Origin: Apis mellifera
Taxonomy: Eukaryota > Arthropoda > Insecta > Hymenoptera > Apidae
Direction: 5' to 3'
Assembly (NCBI RefSeq): GCF_003254395.2
Contig: NC_037640.1
Coordinates: 7,980,289 to 8,044,288 of the forward strand
DNA: 64,000 nt
Part shown: positions 61,954 to 64,000 of the stretch, one piece after another
Layout of the letters: the number at the start of each line of letters is the position of its first letter
Numbering within the stretch: position 1 is the first letter of the stretch
The notes under the pieces: model-generated
What the model saw: only the letters and a program-made list of their open reading frames with translations
Told to the model about the DNA's origin: nothing
Databases searched by the model: none
Position numbers and translations under genes: made by a program

Positions 61954-62675
61954 ATGTGCGCGAAAATGGCTTTTCAGCATCAAGCTGGCACCGCTATGGA
62001 ATGCTTAAGTGTAAATACATCTATAATCTATGATAAAAAAAACATAAAAGATAAAGAATATAAAAAATCTCAGTTTCAAAATTTCTGTCATGTATTTTTT
62101 AAAACAATAAACTTTATGAATACTTTAATTTATTATTTTTGTTGATATACAGAATTATGTTCCTTTTTTTATAATTTTAGTTTGATTTACAATAAAAAAT
62201 AAATTAAAACATTCTTACAAAATTACGAATAAATACGATATTAAACAAAATTATTTTATTCTATTTTATTTTGTTATTTTTTTAGATACCAATTATATTG
62301 GTAAAAGAAACAGATGTAAATGAAAATGGAGAAGAAGTGATGAAATGTGGCTTCAAAATTGGAGGTGGCATTGATCAAGATTTTAGAAAAAGTCCTCAGG
62401 GTTATACTGATAATGTAAAAAAGATTAATATAATTTACATATTATAAATATATTTCATATTATTAATTAATGCCATTTAATACCAGGGTATATATGTAAC
62501 TGAAGTTCACGAAGGATCCCCAGCAGCAAAAAGTGGTCTTCGTATGCATGATAAAATTTTACAATGTAATGGATATGATTTTACTATGGTAACTCATAAA
62601 AAAGCAGTATCATATATCAGGAAGCATCCAGTATTAAATCTATTAGTGGCTCGTAAAGGAGTAACAAGTACTTAA
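61954..62675 (+). CDS. Tax1bp3: TAX1BP3/TIP-1-like single PDZ domain protein, 3 exons
   Basis: Exons 61954-62010, 62286-62414 and 62487-62675 (stop TAA 62673-62675) join in phase 0 and give 124 residues, the usual length for TIP-1. The family is almost entirely one PDZ domain and acts as a cytosolic competitor that binds C-terminal ligands and displaces PDZ scaffolds. Visible motifs: CGFKIGGGIDQDF (carboxylate-binding loop region), GIYVTEVHEGSPAAKSGL, DKILQCNGYDFTMVTHKKA and LLVARKG, all in TIP-1 order. A second ATG at 61966 (MAFQHQ) could be the start, giving 120 residues. It is on the same strand as the Dscam gene and about 4.2 kb downstream of its stop. Confidence 0.9.
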
Positions 62676-64000
62676 ATACCAAGTAAGAGATTCATTTGGT
62701 CTAAGGAGAATATTTATTTCACAATATACAATACAATATAATAACAAAGTCAATTTATTGGAGCTATATGTCTGCCAAATATTGTATTAGATTGATCAGT
62801 AGTAAGATATTTGATTATTATTTGAAAATTATAATATATGTATTTCATATTTTATTTTTTATTATACAAATCTTACTTTTGGCAAATATCTATAATTCCA
62901 GTTAAAATAAGAGAATAATATTAATTAATACATTCAATGATTGTTATAATTATATCTTGCAGGCATAATATTCATTTCTTATTACAATAAAAATAGAATA
63001 TTAAAACAATAGATTTATATGTATAAAAATCCTGTTATGGTATATTATTGTTGTTAAAAAAAAATAATTGTATGAAAACGTTTTTCTAATATCAAATGAG
63101 AACTAATAATGATATCAGTATATAAAGTTATGCTTAAAAAAAATGATTTACATGTGCCTGCGTAAAAATCGCATTGTATAATGTTTATTGTATATCAAAA
63201 TTTGCAAAAATATGTCTTGTGCCAAACAGTAGTTGCTGTGTGGAATCCATATGAATATTTCTTATTGTCATGTATATATTTATATACAAAAAAATTTATT
63301 TAAATAATAAGAAAATAAAGAATATTTCTTGATTGATTTTCAAAAAAAGAAATAATTATATGGATGAAAAAGTCATGATATTTTAATTCTTTAAGTATTT
63401 CTATATTGTAAAATATGACAGAATGCCAAAGCATAATGAAGTTATAGTAGCTTAGATATGCAACATATCTTTTACAAAATTTTGTATTGCTAATATATCA
63501 ATATGTTACTATAAGAATGTATGAAATACTTAGAATTTATGCATTTAAAACATTTTACAATGACTGAAATCATACAATAAACATTTAAAATCTTTAAACA
63601 GGTATACATATAAGATATATCTAATTTACATTTATAAATATAATACATGCAATTACTACATTTATAAGCATTTACAGAATATTTTCTGTTATTGGCAAAA
63701 ATCATTGAGACTGTACATTTTGAGACCAATAGAAGTATTATATTTTCTATTTTATAAATTTTTTACTTTAATTAATGTAATGAATTTTTCTATGCATTTT
63801 CTTAAAATTTTTATACATAAAAAAAAATGACAGTTTTGTATTTTATAAATTGGCTATAAATAAGTGAAACAAAAAGAAAAAGTTCCTGTAACAATATGTA
63901 TGATTTTTTTTTTGTATTTTAAGATTCTAATATTTTCATCATGATAAAAAAACCGAACAATTTTATAAGAAATAATGTAATATGTTGTCATAATTTTGTA
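62676..64000. other. 3' flank of the PDZ gene
   Basis: AT-rich 3' UTR and intergenic DNA. No supported coding region on either strand. Confidence 0.5.
62986..62991 (+). terminator. Candidate polyadenylation signal for the PDZ gene
   Basis: AATAAA about 310 bases after the stop codon. Another AATAAA lies at 63314-63319. In AT-rich DNA such hexamers occur by chance, so this is a candidate only. Confidence 0.35.

Overview
The window is eukaryotic and insect-like, most likely from a bee (Hymenoptera, Apis type). It is AT-rich with scattered CpG-rich patches, shows frequent TTCGA/ATCGAT words, and has many short introns of about 70-130 bases with GT..AG borders. The species call is an inference from composition and gene structure; the gene families are read directly from conserved protein motifs.

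Two protein-coding genes can be supported, both on the + strand. The main one is a Dscam-family neuronal adhesion receptor whose coding exons run from 13129 to 57753. I joined 31 exons; every splice phase agrees, and together they give 1964 codons plus a stop. The order is the full Dscam one: Ig1-Ig9, FnIII-1 to FnIII-4, Ig10, FnIII-5, FnIII-6, one membrane span, then a cytoplasmic tail of about 300 residues. The first visible exon starts mid-codon, so the signal-peptide exon is upstream, either beyond the window or unrecognised in bases 1-13128. There is one copy of each Ig exon, so no Dscam1-style exon clusters and no Dscam2-style duplicated Ig7. This suggests a Dscam3/Dscam4-type paralogue. 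The second gene, 61954-62675, has three exons and encodes a 124-residue single-PDZ protein that closely matches TAX1BP3/TIP-1.

Layout: 1-13128 has no recognisable gene and carries three AT-rich tandem arrays, one ending about 60 bases before the first Ig exon. From 13129 to 45361 four Ig exons are spread over introns of 5.3, 12.9 and 13.5 kb, which hold several minisatellites. From 45215 to 57753 the remaining 28 exons are packed with short introns. From 57754 to 61953 lies the Dscam 3' UTR and intergenic DNA, then the PDZ gene and its 3' flank.

The most interesting signals lie in the splicing architecture of the Dscam gene. An array of tandem, stop-bearing copies of the start of the Ig5 exon sits directly upstream of the real exon. 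One intron has a GC-AG border. Two short introns are stop-free and frame-preserving; retaining one would insert a very hydrophobic segment between Ig8 and Ig9. There are also two possible C-termini, only one of which ends like a PDZ ligand.
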